From NCBI GenBank assembly GCA_023459275.1, contig JAEWVC010000067.1, positions 1 to 7,194 on the forward strand: a DNA stretch of 7,194 nt. The letters are read 5' to 3'. The first letter of the stretch is position 1. Each line of letters starts with the position of its first letter. Both the position numbers and the translations under genes were made by a program. Positions 1 to 6,026 of this stretch are shown here, in pieces. Under the pieces are notes generated by a model, which searched no databases, had not been told where the DNA came from, and saw only the letters and a list, made by a program, of their open reading frames with translations. Origin of the DNA: Bacillota bacterium (GTDB lineage Bacteria; Bacillota; Clostridia; Christensenellales; Aristaeellaceae).

Positions 1-54
1 TACTGCAGGCGGGGCCGCGCCGGGGGGCGGGCCCCCCCCCCCCCCCCCCCCCGA
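1..54. other. GC-rich window edge with 21-base C homopolymer
   Basis: Bases 1-31 are a G/C-rich stretch without a recognisable gene. Bases 32-52 are an uninterrupted run of 21 C. The tandem array begins immediately after it, with GAGACTCTC at 53-61. A homopolymer of this length is rare in bacterial chromosomes. It could be a slippage-prone junction at the array edge, or a sequencing or assembly artefact. I cannot tell which. Confidence 0.6.
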
Positions 55-771
55 GACTCTCTTGATGCAACATCCTCCCTCAGGGCAGTCTTCCCCCAAA
101 TGGGGATTCTAAAGGGGCTGTGTCCCTTTGGCGGGGTTCAGGGGCAGAGCCCATGGAGAATCTCTTGATGCAATATCCTCCCTCAGGGCAGCCTTCCCCC
201 AAATGGGGACTCTAAAGGGGCTTTGTCCCTTTGGCGGGGTTCAGGGGCAGAGCCCGTGGAGACTCTCTTGATGCAATATCCTCCCTCAGGGCAGCCCTCC
301 CCAAAATGGGGATTCTAAAGGGGCTGCGTCCCTTTGGCGGGGTCCAGGGGGCAGGGCCCGTGGAGACTCTCTTGATGTAATATTCTCAGGGCAGCCCTCC
401 CCAAATGGGGATTCTAAAGGGGCTGTGTCCCTTTGGCGGGGTCCAGGGGCAGAGCCCGTGGAGACTCTCTTGATGCAATATCCTCCCTCAGGGCAGCCCT
501 CCCCCAAATGGGGATTCTAAAGGGGCTGTGTCCCTTTAGCGGGGTCCAGGGGCAGAGCCCGTGGAGACTCTCTTGATGCAATATCTTCCCTCAGGGCAGT
601 CTTCCCCCAAATGGGGATTCTAAAGGGGCTGTGTCCCTTTGGCGGGGTTCAGGGGCAGGGACCGTGGAGACTCTCTTGATGCAATATCTTCCCTCAGGGC
701 AGCCCTCCCCCAAATGGGGATTCTAAAGGGGCTGTGTCCCTTTAGCGGGGTCCAGGGGCAGAACCCCTGGG
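55..771. repeat. Tandem array of seven ~103-bp palindrome-rich units
   Basis: Seven direct copies lie head to tail: 55-157, 158-260, 261-364, 365-462, 463-565, 566-668 and 669-771. Lengths are 103, 103, 104, 98, 103, 103 and 103 bp. Each starts with GACTCTCTTGATG (GAATCTCTTGATG in the second, GACTCTCTTGATGT in the fourth) and ends near GCCCGTGGA. Copies differ by scattered substitutions; the fourth lacks four bases in its TCCTCCCTC segment and one C elsewhere. Each contains short inverted repeats: AAAGGG-N7-CCCTTT, CCCC-AAAT-GGGG, CCCTCAGGG and, in four copies, AGGGCAGCCCT. There are no spacers, so it is not CRISPR, and the period is not a multiple of three, so it is not a coding repeat. The last copy overlaps the 3' end of metH and carries its stop. 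The array may also act as a weak terminator or mRNA 3' structure for the operon, but no U-tract follows the hairpins. Function is unknown; an interspersed palindromic element that expanded locally is my inference. Confidence 0.95.
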
Positions 772-3134
772 AACACCGTTTGCGCATAGCCCACCGAGGC
801 CATGGCATCCTTGCCGTAAAAATCGGCCCCCATCAAGTCGGCATATTCCTTGGTGAGCACCGCGCCGCCCACCATGATCCTGGCATCCGGCTTGCGGGCG
901 CGCAGGAGGCGGATGGTTTTTTCCATGCCGGGGACGGTGGTGGTCATCAGGGCGGAGAGGCCCACCAGGGAAATGTTTTCCCGGACGGCGGTTTCCGCCA
1001 CCAAACCGGCGGGCACGTCCCGGCCAAGATCGATGACCTCAAAGCCGTAATTCTCCAGCAGGACCTTTACGATGTTCTTGCCGATGTCATGGACGTCGCC
1101 TTCCACCGTGGCCAGGAGGACCCTGCCGCGGCTTTTTGCCGCCTGCCCGGAAACGGCCAGCGCGGCTTTCAGGCGGTCAAAGGCCGCCTTGGCGGCTTCT
1201 GCGCTCATCAATAGCTGTGGCAGGAACAGCCTGCCCGCTTCAAAGCCCTTCCCCACCTCCGTAAGGGCGGGGATCAATTCCTCCTCCACCAGGGACAAGG
1301 GCTGGCGCCCTGCGTCCAGGAGCGCTTTTGCCGCCTGGCCGGCTTGCGTTGCCAGCCCCTTCAATACCGCGCCGCGCAGGGAATCCTCTCCCGGTGCGGC
1401 GGCGGGGGCGGCGGGCGCTTCCTGCCCGCCGAAGGCGCCGATGTACCGCGCAAACTGCGCGTCCCTGCCGGTGAGGGCCGCGCCGGCGAAGAAGGCTTCC
1501 ATCATGGGCTCGGAGCGGGGGTTGAGGATGGCGGCGGAGAGCCCGGCTTCCAGGGCCAGGACGAAGAACGCGGCGTTCAGCTTCTCCCGCCTGGGCAGGC
1601 CAAAGGAAACGTTGGAAACGCCCAGCACGGTGTGAAGGCCAAGCTCCGCCCGGGCTATGCGGATGGTTTCCAGGGTGGTCAGGGCCGCGTGCGGATCGGT
1701 GCTCACGGTCATGGTCAGCCCGTCCAGCAGGATGTCCTTGCGCGCAATGCCGTATTTCTCCGCTTCGGCCAGTATCTTTTTCGCAACGGCGATGCGCCCC
1801 TGCGCCGTGGGCGGAATCCCGTCCTCATCAAGGGGCAGGGCCACCGCCGCACCCCCGTACTTCTTCATCAGCGGGAAAACCGCCGCCATGGAGGCGGCCT
1901 TGCCGGTGACGGAATTGATCAGCGCCTTGCCGTTGTAGATGCGCAGCGCCTTTTCCAGTGCCGCGGGGTCCGCGGTGTCCAGCTGGAGGGGAAGGTCCGT
2001 TACGGACTGCAGGCTTTCCACCGCCAGGGCCAGCACCTTAGGCTCGTCGATCCCCGGCAGGCCCGCGTTCACATCCAGCATATGGGCGCCGGTCTCCTGC
2101 TGGGCCACGGCTTCCTGCTGGAGGTAGGCCATGTCCAGGTCCTTGAGCGCCTGCTTCAGCCGGGGCTTGCCGGTGGGGTTGATCCGCTCGCCGATGATCA
2201 CGGGCAGTTCCCCGAAGCTTTGGGATTTTCCCCAGGAACAGACCACGGTGTCCTGCTTTTTCGTGACGGGTGCGGGCTTGAAGCCCCGGCACCGTTTGAT
2301 CATGGCGGAAATGTGATCGGGGGTGGTGCCGCAGCAGCCACCCAGCAGAAGGGGTCCCAGACCGGCCAACTCCTCCATCTCCCTGGCAAAATCCTCCGGG
2401 GAGAGCAGGAACCGCGTCTGGCCGTTTTCCAGCCGGGGAAGCCCCGCGTTGGGGCAAACCTGCACCGGAACGGAGGCGCAGACCATCATTGTTTCCAGGA
2501 TGGGAAGCATCTGCCGGGGCCCCAGGCCGCAGTTCAGGCCCAGCGCGCTGACGCCCAGCCCCTCCAGCATGGCCACCATGCCCCGGATATCGCCGCCTGT
2601 GAGCAGTTTTTGATTTTCATTTACCATCATGGTGGCGACCACGGGCAGGTTCGTGCGCTCCCTGCAGGCCAGCACCGCGGCCTTCAATTCGTAGCTGTCG
2701 GACACGGTCTCGATAAAAATCACGTCCGCCCCGGCCTCCGCCCCGGCCTGCGCCATATCCCCGAAAAGCGTAACCGCCATTTCAAAGGGCAGGTCGCCCA
2801 GGGGCTGCAAAAGTTTGCCCGTAGGGCCCAGGTCCAGGGCCGCCATGCCATGGCCCCGGCTTTTGACCGCTTCCCGGGCCAGGATAACGCCGGCCCGCAC
2901 CACATTTGCCGCCTGTTCCCCAAAGTTCAGGGCGCTTACGCCGAAGGTGTTGGCGCTTACGATGTCGCAGCCCGCATCCAGGTACATTTCGTGCACCCTG
3001 CGCACGCTTTCGGGATGGGTGATGTTCCAGGCTCCCGGCACCTGGCCGCCGGAGAGGCCCATGCTTTGCAGCATGGTGCCCAGGCCGCCGTCCACAAACA
3101 ATAGCCGCGTTCCAAGCTCCTTCAAAAAATCCAT
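723..3134 (-). CDS. metH: Cobalamin-dependent methionine synthase lacking the reactivation domain
   Basis: This 803-residue protein transfers the methyl of 5-methyl-THF via methylcobalamin to homocysteine, giving methionine and THF in the cytoplasm. The homocysteine (zinc) domain is residues 1-285, with VDGGLGTML near the start and zinc ligands C202 (LNCGLGP) and C267/C268 (GGCCGTT). The pterin domain is about 310-560, with IIGERINPTGK (313-323), MLDVNAG and LDTADP. The cobalamin cap is about 585-660. The Rossmann B12 domain is about 668-788, with DVHDIG at 680-685 (H682 the lower axial cobalt ligand) and VGGAVLT. E. coli MetH (about 1227 residues) has a further C-terminal AdoMet domain, which is absent here and encoded by the preceding gene. 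The start has GGGAGG eight bases upstream and is three bases past the preceding stop. The fold should end near residue 788; the last 15 residues (PGVLPLDPAKGTQPL) and the TAG stop come from the tandem repeat. Function is very likely intact. Confidence 0.93.
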   Translation of the reverse strand: MDFLKELGTRLLFVDGGLGTMLQSMGLSGGQVPGAWNITHPESVRRVHEMYLDAGCDIVSANTFGVSALNFGEQAANVVRAGVILAREAVKSRGHGMAALDLGPTGKLLQPLGDLPFEMAVTLFGDMAQAGAEAGADVIFIETVSDSYELKAAVLACRERTNLPVVATMMVNENQKLLTGGDIRGMVAMLEGLGVSALGLNCGLGPRQMLPILETMMVCASVPVQVCPNAGLPRLENGQTRFLLSPEDFAREMEELAGLGPLLLGGCCGTTPDHISAMIKRCRGFKPAPVTKKQDTVVCSWGKSQSFGELPVIIGERINPTGKPRLKQALKDLDMAYLQQEAVAQQETGAHMLDVNAGLPGIDEPKVLALAVESLQSVTDLPLQLDTADPAALEKALRIYNGKALINSVTGKAASMAAVFPLMKKYGGAAVALPLDEDGIPPTAQGRIAVAKKILAEAEKYGIARKDILLDGLTMTVSTDPHAALTTLETIRIARAELGLHTVLGVSNVSFGLPRREKLNAAFFVLALEAGLSAAILNPRSEPMMEAFFAGAALTGRDAQFARYIGAFGGQEAPAAPAAAPGEDSLRGAVLKGLATQAGQAAKALLDAGRQPLSLVEEELIPALTEVGKGFEAGRLFLPQLLMSAEAAKAAFDRLKAALAVSGQAAKSRGRVLLATVEGDVHDIGKNIVKVLLENYGFEVIDLGRDVPAGLVAETAVRENISLVGLSALMTTTVPGMEKTIRLLRARKPDARIMVGGAVLTKEYADLMGADFYGKDAMASVGYAQTVFPGVLPLDPAKGTQPL

Positions 3135-3137
3135 GCT

Positions 3138-3782
3138 TCATTCCTCCCGGAAAGGACAGGCGGTGTTCGGGCAGCGCCCGCATGTTTGGATGCAGGCCGT
3201 TTGCTTTTGCGGGGATATCCCCATAACGGCCGTTACCGATTTGGCGGGGACGAGCAGGTTTTCCGCCGTCAGGGTCAAGCCGATGCGCTTGCCGGCCTCC
3301 AGGATGGCCAGCATCTCCCCGTGGCAGGAAAGGGGCAAATCGCCGTATCCGGGGCTGTACCTGGGTGTGAGGAAAAGGCTTTCCTCTTTCAGCTCCCGGG
3401 CAAGCGCCGCGCCGGTTTGATTGAGATAGGCTTCCAGCATGGCCGCGGCGCAGGCATGGAGCACCACCGCCCGGCTCATGTGCAGCGCGGAGGCCTTTCT
3501 GATCATCTGATCCGCCTGGGCGCCCAGGGTGGCCGCCATGAGCACCGCCTCCCCGCAGCCCGCCAGATGTGCGGCCAGGCTTTTGCTCTGAACGGTCATA
3601 CCCCCCATATGCGCCGTATCCTCGTCAAGGGTCAGGGGCAGGCGGCGGAGCACATGGCGGGGTGTCAACGCGGAAAGCTCCTTCAAGGAAGCCTCGATGA
3701 GCGCGGCGGTGGCCTCCTCCGGCGTTTTTCCGTGATAGCCCAGGTATTTGGCGATGGTTTTGCGGCTTACATCCACAGTCAT
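3138..3782 (-). CDS. Stand-alone MetH reactivation-domain protein
   Basis: This 214-residue soluble protein resembles the AdoMet-binding activation domain normally fused to the C-terminus of MetH. The signature is RYSPGYGDLPLS at 141-152, matching the RxxxGYG AdoMet-binding motif of that domain, followed by a hydrophobic ...LLVPAKSVTAVMGIS segment (176-190). Its expected job is to bind MetH and help remethylate inactive cob(II)alamin with AdoMet and an electron donor. The C-terminus has four cysteines, C197, C201, C204 and C209 (CX3CX2CX4C), which could bind zinc or an iron-sulfur cluster; that is inference. I chose the ATG at 3782 rather than a possible start at 3830, because it follows the metF stop by one base and has GGAG seven bases upstream. 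The longer form would overlap metF and adds 16 residues with no family resemblance. Position between metF and metH supports the assignment. Confidence 0.87.
   Translation of the reverse strand: MTVDVSRKTIAKYLGYHGKTPEEATAALIEASLKELSALTPRHVLRRLPLTLDEDTAHMGGMTVQSKSLAAHLAGCGEAVLMAATLGAQADQMIRKASALHMSRAVVLHACAAAMLEAYLNQTGAALARELKEESLFLTPRYSPGYGDLPLSCHGEMLAILEAGKRIGLTLTAENLLVPAKSVTAVMGISPQKQTACIQTCGRCPNTACPFREE
3143..3148 (-). promoter_or_regulatory. Ribosome binding site of metH
   Basis: The minus strand reads GGGAGG eight bases before the ATG at 3134-3132. It lies inside the last codons of the upstream reactivation gene, so translation of the two is probably coupled. It fixes the metH start. Confidence 0.8.
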
Positions 3783-3783
3783 G

Positions 3784-4650
3784 CTACTGCTCCAGGATAT
3801 CGGACAGGTTGGAAAAAATGGCCGCGGCAATCTGCGGCCTGTTCATGGTGTAGATATGGATATTGCTGACGCCGTTGGCGATGAGGTCGATGATCTGCTC
3901 GGTGGCAAAGGCGATGCCCGCCTGGCGCATGGCCTTGGGGTTTTTTGCGAACCTGTCGATGATGGCCATGAAGCGGGGCGGCAGCGACGCGCCGGAGAGG
4001 GCGCATATCCGTTTGATCTGGCCCGCGCTGATCACAGGCATGATCCCCGCCGCGATGGGCACGGAAATCCCTTTTTGCAATGCCCGGTACAGGAAATTGT
4101 ACAGGATATTGTTGTCAAAAAACATTTGCGTCGTGAGGAACTCAGCCCCGGCATCCACCTTGGCTTTAAGAAAATCCAGGTCCTTGTCCTTGGAAGAGGA
4201 CTCGGGATGGCCCTCGGGATAGCAGGCCGCGCCCACGGAAAAGCCGCCGAAATCCTTCAATTGCGCCACCAGTTCGCTGGCGTACCGGTATTGCCTGGGG
4301 CCGGGAAAAACCATGCCCTCGGGAATATCGCCCCTAAGCGCCAGGATGTTTTCGATCCCCTCGGCCCGGAGGGAAGCAAGCCGCTCCCGCATCTGATCCA
4401 TGGTGGAGGTTGCGCAGGTGAGGTGGTACAAGGGCGTGCAGCCGCTTGCGCGCACCGCTCTGGCGATCTCCAGGGTGTGGGCGGCGGTGAGCCCGGCCGC
4501 GCCGTAGGTGACGCTGATAAAGGCGGGGCTTAGGGCGGCAATCTCCCCGGCCACGCTCACCGCCTGGCCAAGGTCTTTGAATTCCTTGGGCGGGAAGATC
4601 TCGCAGGAGATGTGGACGCGGCCGTCCCGCATAAGGGCCGGGATGCGCAT
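3784..4650 (-). CDS. metF: 5,10-methylenetetrahydrofolate reductase
   Basis: This flavoenzyme of 288 residues, the usual length for bacterial MetF, reduces 5,10-methylene-THF to 5-methyl-THF, the methyl donor for MetH. Family motifs in order are EIFPPK (17-22, E17 the catalytic acid equivalent to E. coli Glu28), VTYGAAG (47-53), HLTC (76-79), NILALRGD (101-108, D108 equivalent to Asp120), ACYPEGH (142-148), FLTTQMFFD (171-179, Q175 equivalent to Gln183), GIMP (202-205) and HIYTMNRP (265-272). The start has GGGGGAGG (4657-4664) six bases upstream, overlapping the end of metA, and lies three bases beyond the metA stop. One base separates its TAG from the next ATG. Whether the electron donor is NADH directly or a partner such as ferredoxin or MetV cannot be read from this sequence; no metV is present here. 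Confidence 0.95.
   Translation of the reverse strand: MRIPALMRDGRVHISCEIFPPKEFKDLGQAVSVAGEIAALSPAFISVTYGAAGLTAAHTLEIARAVRASGCTPLYHLTCATSTMDQMRERLASLRAEGIENILALRGDIPEGMVFPGPRQYRYASELVAQLKDFGGFSVGAACYPEGHPESSSKDKDLDFLKAKVDAGAEFLTTQMFFDNNILYNFLYRALQKGISVPIAAGIMPVISAGQIKRICALSGASLPPRFMAIIDRFAKNPKAMRQAGIAFATEQIIDLIANGVSNIHIYTMNRPQIAAAIFSNLSDILEQ
3790..3793 (-). promoter_or_regulatory. Ribosome binding site choosing the reactivation-gene start
   Basis: The minus strand reads GGAG seven bases before the ATG at 3782, within the last codons of metF. It supports this ATG over the upstream alternative at 3830 and suggests translational coupling to metF. Confidence 0.6.
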
Positions 4651-4653
4651 GGC

Positions 4654-5583
4654 TTACCTCCCCCTTTTCCCCAGCTCACTCAATTCGTAAGGCGTCTCCT
4701 GGTACACAAAATAGTTCAGCCAATTGGCAAACAGCAGGTTGGCATGGCTGCGCCAGCGTACCAGCGGTTCGTTTTTCGGATCATCTCCGGGGAAATAATG
4801 CTTGGGAACCTGGATGTCCAGCCCCTTGTTTACATCCCGGAAGTATTCGTTGGCCAGGGTGCCGGGGTTGTATTCGCTGTGCCCTGTGGCAAACACCCGC
4901 CGCCCGTCGCGGCTTGCGATCAGCCCCATGCCGGATTCCATAGAAGTGGCCAGCACATCAAGGTCTTGGCAGGCCAGCACCTCCTCCTCCACAAGGCCGG
5001 TATGGCGGCTGACGGGGATGTCAAACACATCGTCAAAGCCCCGCACAAGCTTGGACTCCCTTTTCAGCACCCTGTGGGGAAAGACGCCGAACATTTTTTC
5101 CGGAAGGGGCCGCTTGTGGATACCGTAGTGGTAATGCAGCCCCGCCTGGGCCGCCCAGCAGATGAAAAGCGTGCTGAAGGCCCGATCGTCCGCCCAGGCC
5201 ATGATGTTTTGCAGCTCGCCCCAATAATGGACATCCTCAAAATCCAGCTTTTCCACCGGCGCGCCGGTGATGATCACGCCGTCAAAATATTCGTTCTTCA
5301 CATCCGCAAAGGTGCGGTAAAACGTGGACAGATGCTGGAAATCCACATTCTTGGAATTGTAGCTCTCGGTATGCAAAAGCGTGATCTCCACCTGCAGGGG
5401 CGTGTTGCCGATCAGGCGCAGCAGCTGCGTCTCCGTGGCCTCCTTGGTGGGCATCAGGTTGAGGATGGCGATGTGGAGCGGACGGATGTCCTGGGAGGCG
5501 GACCGGTGTTCCGTCATCACGAAGATGTTTTCTTCTGTCAGTATCTTGGTGGCCGGGAGTGCGTCGGGGATCTTGACCGGCAT
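4654..5583 (-). CDS. metA: Homoserine O-acetyltransferase, MetA family
   Basis: This 309-residue enzyme acylates the hydroxyl of homoserine, the committed step into methionine. It aligns without gaps to published MetA numbering at the key sites: C142 in FICWAAQ is the acyl-accepting nucleophile, and H235 and E237 in GHSEY complete the catalytic set. Residue 111 is Glu (TGAPVEKLD). Work on Bacillus cereus and E. coli MetA links Glu111 to acetyl-CoA use and Gly111 to succinyl-CoA use, so O-acetylhomoserine is the predicted product despite the family's usual name, homoserine O-succinyltransferase. The ATG at 5583 has AAGGAGGT seven bases upstream. A farther in-frame start at 5634 would run through the leader stem-loop and is rejected. 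It is the first gene of the operon; direct sulfhydrylation of O-acetylhomoserine by a MetY elsewhere in the genome is a plausible next step but not shown here. Confidence 0.95.
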   Translation of the reverse strand: MPVKIPDALPATKILTEENIFVMTEHRSASQDIRPLHIAILNLMPTKEATETQLLRLIGNTPLQVEITLLHTESYNSKNVDFQHLSTFYRTFADVKNEYFDGVIITGAPVEKLDFEDVHYWGELQNIMAWADDRAFSTLFICWAAQAGLHYHYGIHKRPLPEKMFGVFPHRVLKRESKLVRGFDDVFDIPVSRHTGLVEEEVLACQDLDVLATSMESGMGLIASRDGRRVFATGHSEYNPGTLANEYFRDVNKGLDIQVPKHYFPGDDPKNEPLVRWRSHANLLFANWLNYFVYQETPYELSELGKRGR

Positions 5584-5590
5584 ATATAGG

Positions 5591-5598
5591 ACCTCCTT
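5591..5598 (-). promoter_or_regulatory. Ribosome binding site of metA
   Basis: The minus strand reads AAGGAGGT, a near-perfect complement of the 16S rRNA 3' end, with a seven-base spacer to the ATG at 5583. It decides the metA start against the longer reading frame beginning at 5634. Confidence 0.9.
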
Positions 5599-5620
5599 GT
5601 CCCGGTATCGCTTTTTCCAA

Positions 5621-5652
5621 AAAGGCCACCCCAATATATCGGGATGGCCTTT
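5621..5652 (-). terminator. 5'-end stem-loop of the metA leader, attenuator-like
   Basis: On the minus strand, AAAGGCCATCCC (5652-5641) and GGGGTGGCCTTT (5632-5621) pair over 12 bp around the 8-base loop GATATATT. The stem's final UUU runs into two more U, a five-base U-tract, then GG. The single imperfect position is a G-U wobble in minus-strand RNA but an A-C mismatch in plus-strand RNA, so the structure belongs to the metA transcript. It starts about six bases after the predicted transcription start, well before the metA ribosome site. It could be an intrinsic terminator used for attenuation, a 5' stabilising hairpin, or a DNA operator. The U-tract is short, so termination is not certain. 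Confidence 0.55.
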
Positions 5653-5664
5653 CGGCGTGGAAGG

Positions 5665-5693
5665 ATTGTATCATTTCCTAGTAAAATTGTCAA
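5665..5693 (-). promoter_or_regulatory. Sigma-A promoter of the met operon
   Basis: The minus strand has TTGACA (5693-5688), a 17-base spacer, and TACAAT (5670-5665), with TG one base ahead of the -10 (extended -10). The expected start of transcription is the A at 5658, giving a leader of about 75 nt before metA. This is a near-consensus promoter, so control probably relies on a repressor or on the leader hairpin. The leader is too short for an S-box or T-box, and none of their conserved boxes is visible. Confidence 0.85.
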
Positions 5694-5717
5694 TAATCTA
5701 TCCGTTCAATCTGTGCC

Positions 5718-5746
5718 TTGCGGTTTTGCCATATATGAGGTAAAAT
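5718..5746 (+). promoter_or_regulatory. Candidate promoter of the VanY-like gene
   Basis: TTGCGG (5718-5723) and TAAAAT (5741-5746) are separated by 17 bases, giving a predicted start near 5753. The -35 matches consensus at TTG only, so this is a moderate candidate. It is divergent from the metA promoter, with the two -35 boxes about 24 bases apart. If used, the message has a leader of roughly 270 nt. Confidence 0.4.
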
Positions 5747-5751
5747 ATGGC
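5728..5751. promoter_or_regulatory. Inverted repeat over the rightward -10, possible operator
   Basis: GCCATAT (5728-5734) and ATATGGC (5745-5751) form a perfect 7-bp inverted repeat around a 10-base centre. It covers the candidate -10 box of the rightward promoter, a position typical of repressor sites. No regulator gene lies in the window, so the binding protein is unknown. Confidence 0.3.
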
Positions 5752-5752
5752 T

Positions 5753-6026
5753 ATACGAAGGGCTTGCTTTGCATGAAGCGGGACTTAACTGGGAAGGATA
5801 TCCATGGGGCCGTTCTTTTCGTGGGAACAGTGCGGAGGAGAGGCTTTCTTTGCGAAAAAGAAGGAGTTTCTTCCGGTGGGGTCGAATGGATTTTCAATAC
5901 CTGGAACGGCAGCGTATTCCCCATACCCCACATAATGCAGGGAATTGGGGCTGCCCTTCGTTTACATGATTGTACGGATGCAAGTTCTTGGGGAGAGGCG
6001 ACCCCGGGAAGAAGAGGATGGTCAGC
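5753..6026 (+). other. Long structured leader of the VanY-like gene, no confident gene
   Basis: No gene can be supported with confidence between the candidate start at about 5753 and the ATG at 6027. Several RNA structures are possible. GGCAGC (5908-5913) pairs with GCTGCC (5950-5955) and encloses ATTCCC (5916-5921) pairing with GGGAAT (5940-5945). The 18-base apical loop contains ACCCCAC (5925-5931), exactly complementary to GTGGGGT (5876-5882) upstream, so a pseudoknot is possible. A further hairpin, CTTGGGG (5987-5993) with CCCCGGG (6002-6008), lies just before the ribosome site. I recognise no known riboswitch; the cobalamin and c-di-AMP signatures are absent. An 85-codon frame from 5774 to 6030 also runs through it. 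Confidence 0.35.
6014..6017 (+). promoter_or_regulatory. Ribosome binding site of the VanY-like gene
   Basis: GAGG lies nine bases before the ATG at 6027 and is the best Shine-Dalgarno match near the gene. The in-frame ATG at 6018 directly abuts it and the TTG at 5970 has no site, so 6027 is preferred. Confidence 0.5.

Noticed and set aside
55..771. Array considered as a CRISPR
   Set aside because: Units are contiguous and about 103 bp, with no unique spacers between short repeats and no cas genes in the window.
286..808. Short open frames on the minus strand inside the tandem array
   Set aside because: They are the repeat unit read in shifting frames. The 103-bp period breaks the frame, and there is no ribosome site or protein-like conservation.
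1344..3104. 586-codon open frame on the plus strand opposite metH
   Set aside because: It is antisense to a clear MetH with intact motifs, has a His/Gly/Gln-rich composition, no ribosome site and no domain.
3783..3830. Upstream start adding 16 residues to the reactivation protein
   Set aside because: It would overlap metF, has no ribosome site, and the added residues show no family similarity. The ATG at 3782 has GGAG at proper spacing.
5584..5660. SAM (S-box) riboswitch or T-box upstream of metA
   Set aside because: The leader is only about 75 nt from the predicted start, and no conserved S-box or T-box sequence elements are present.
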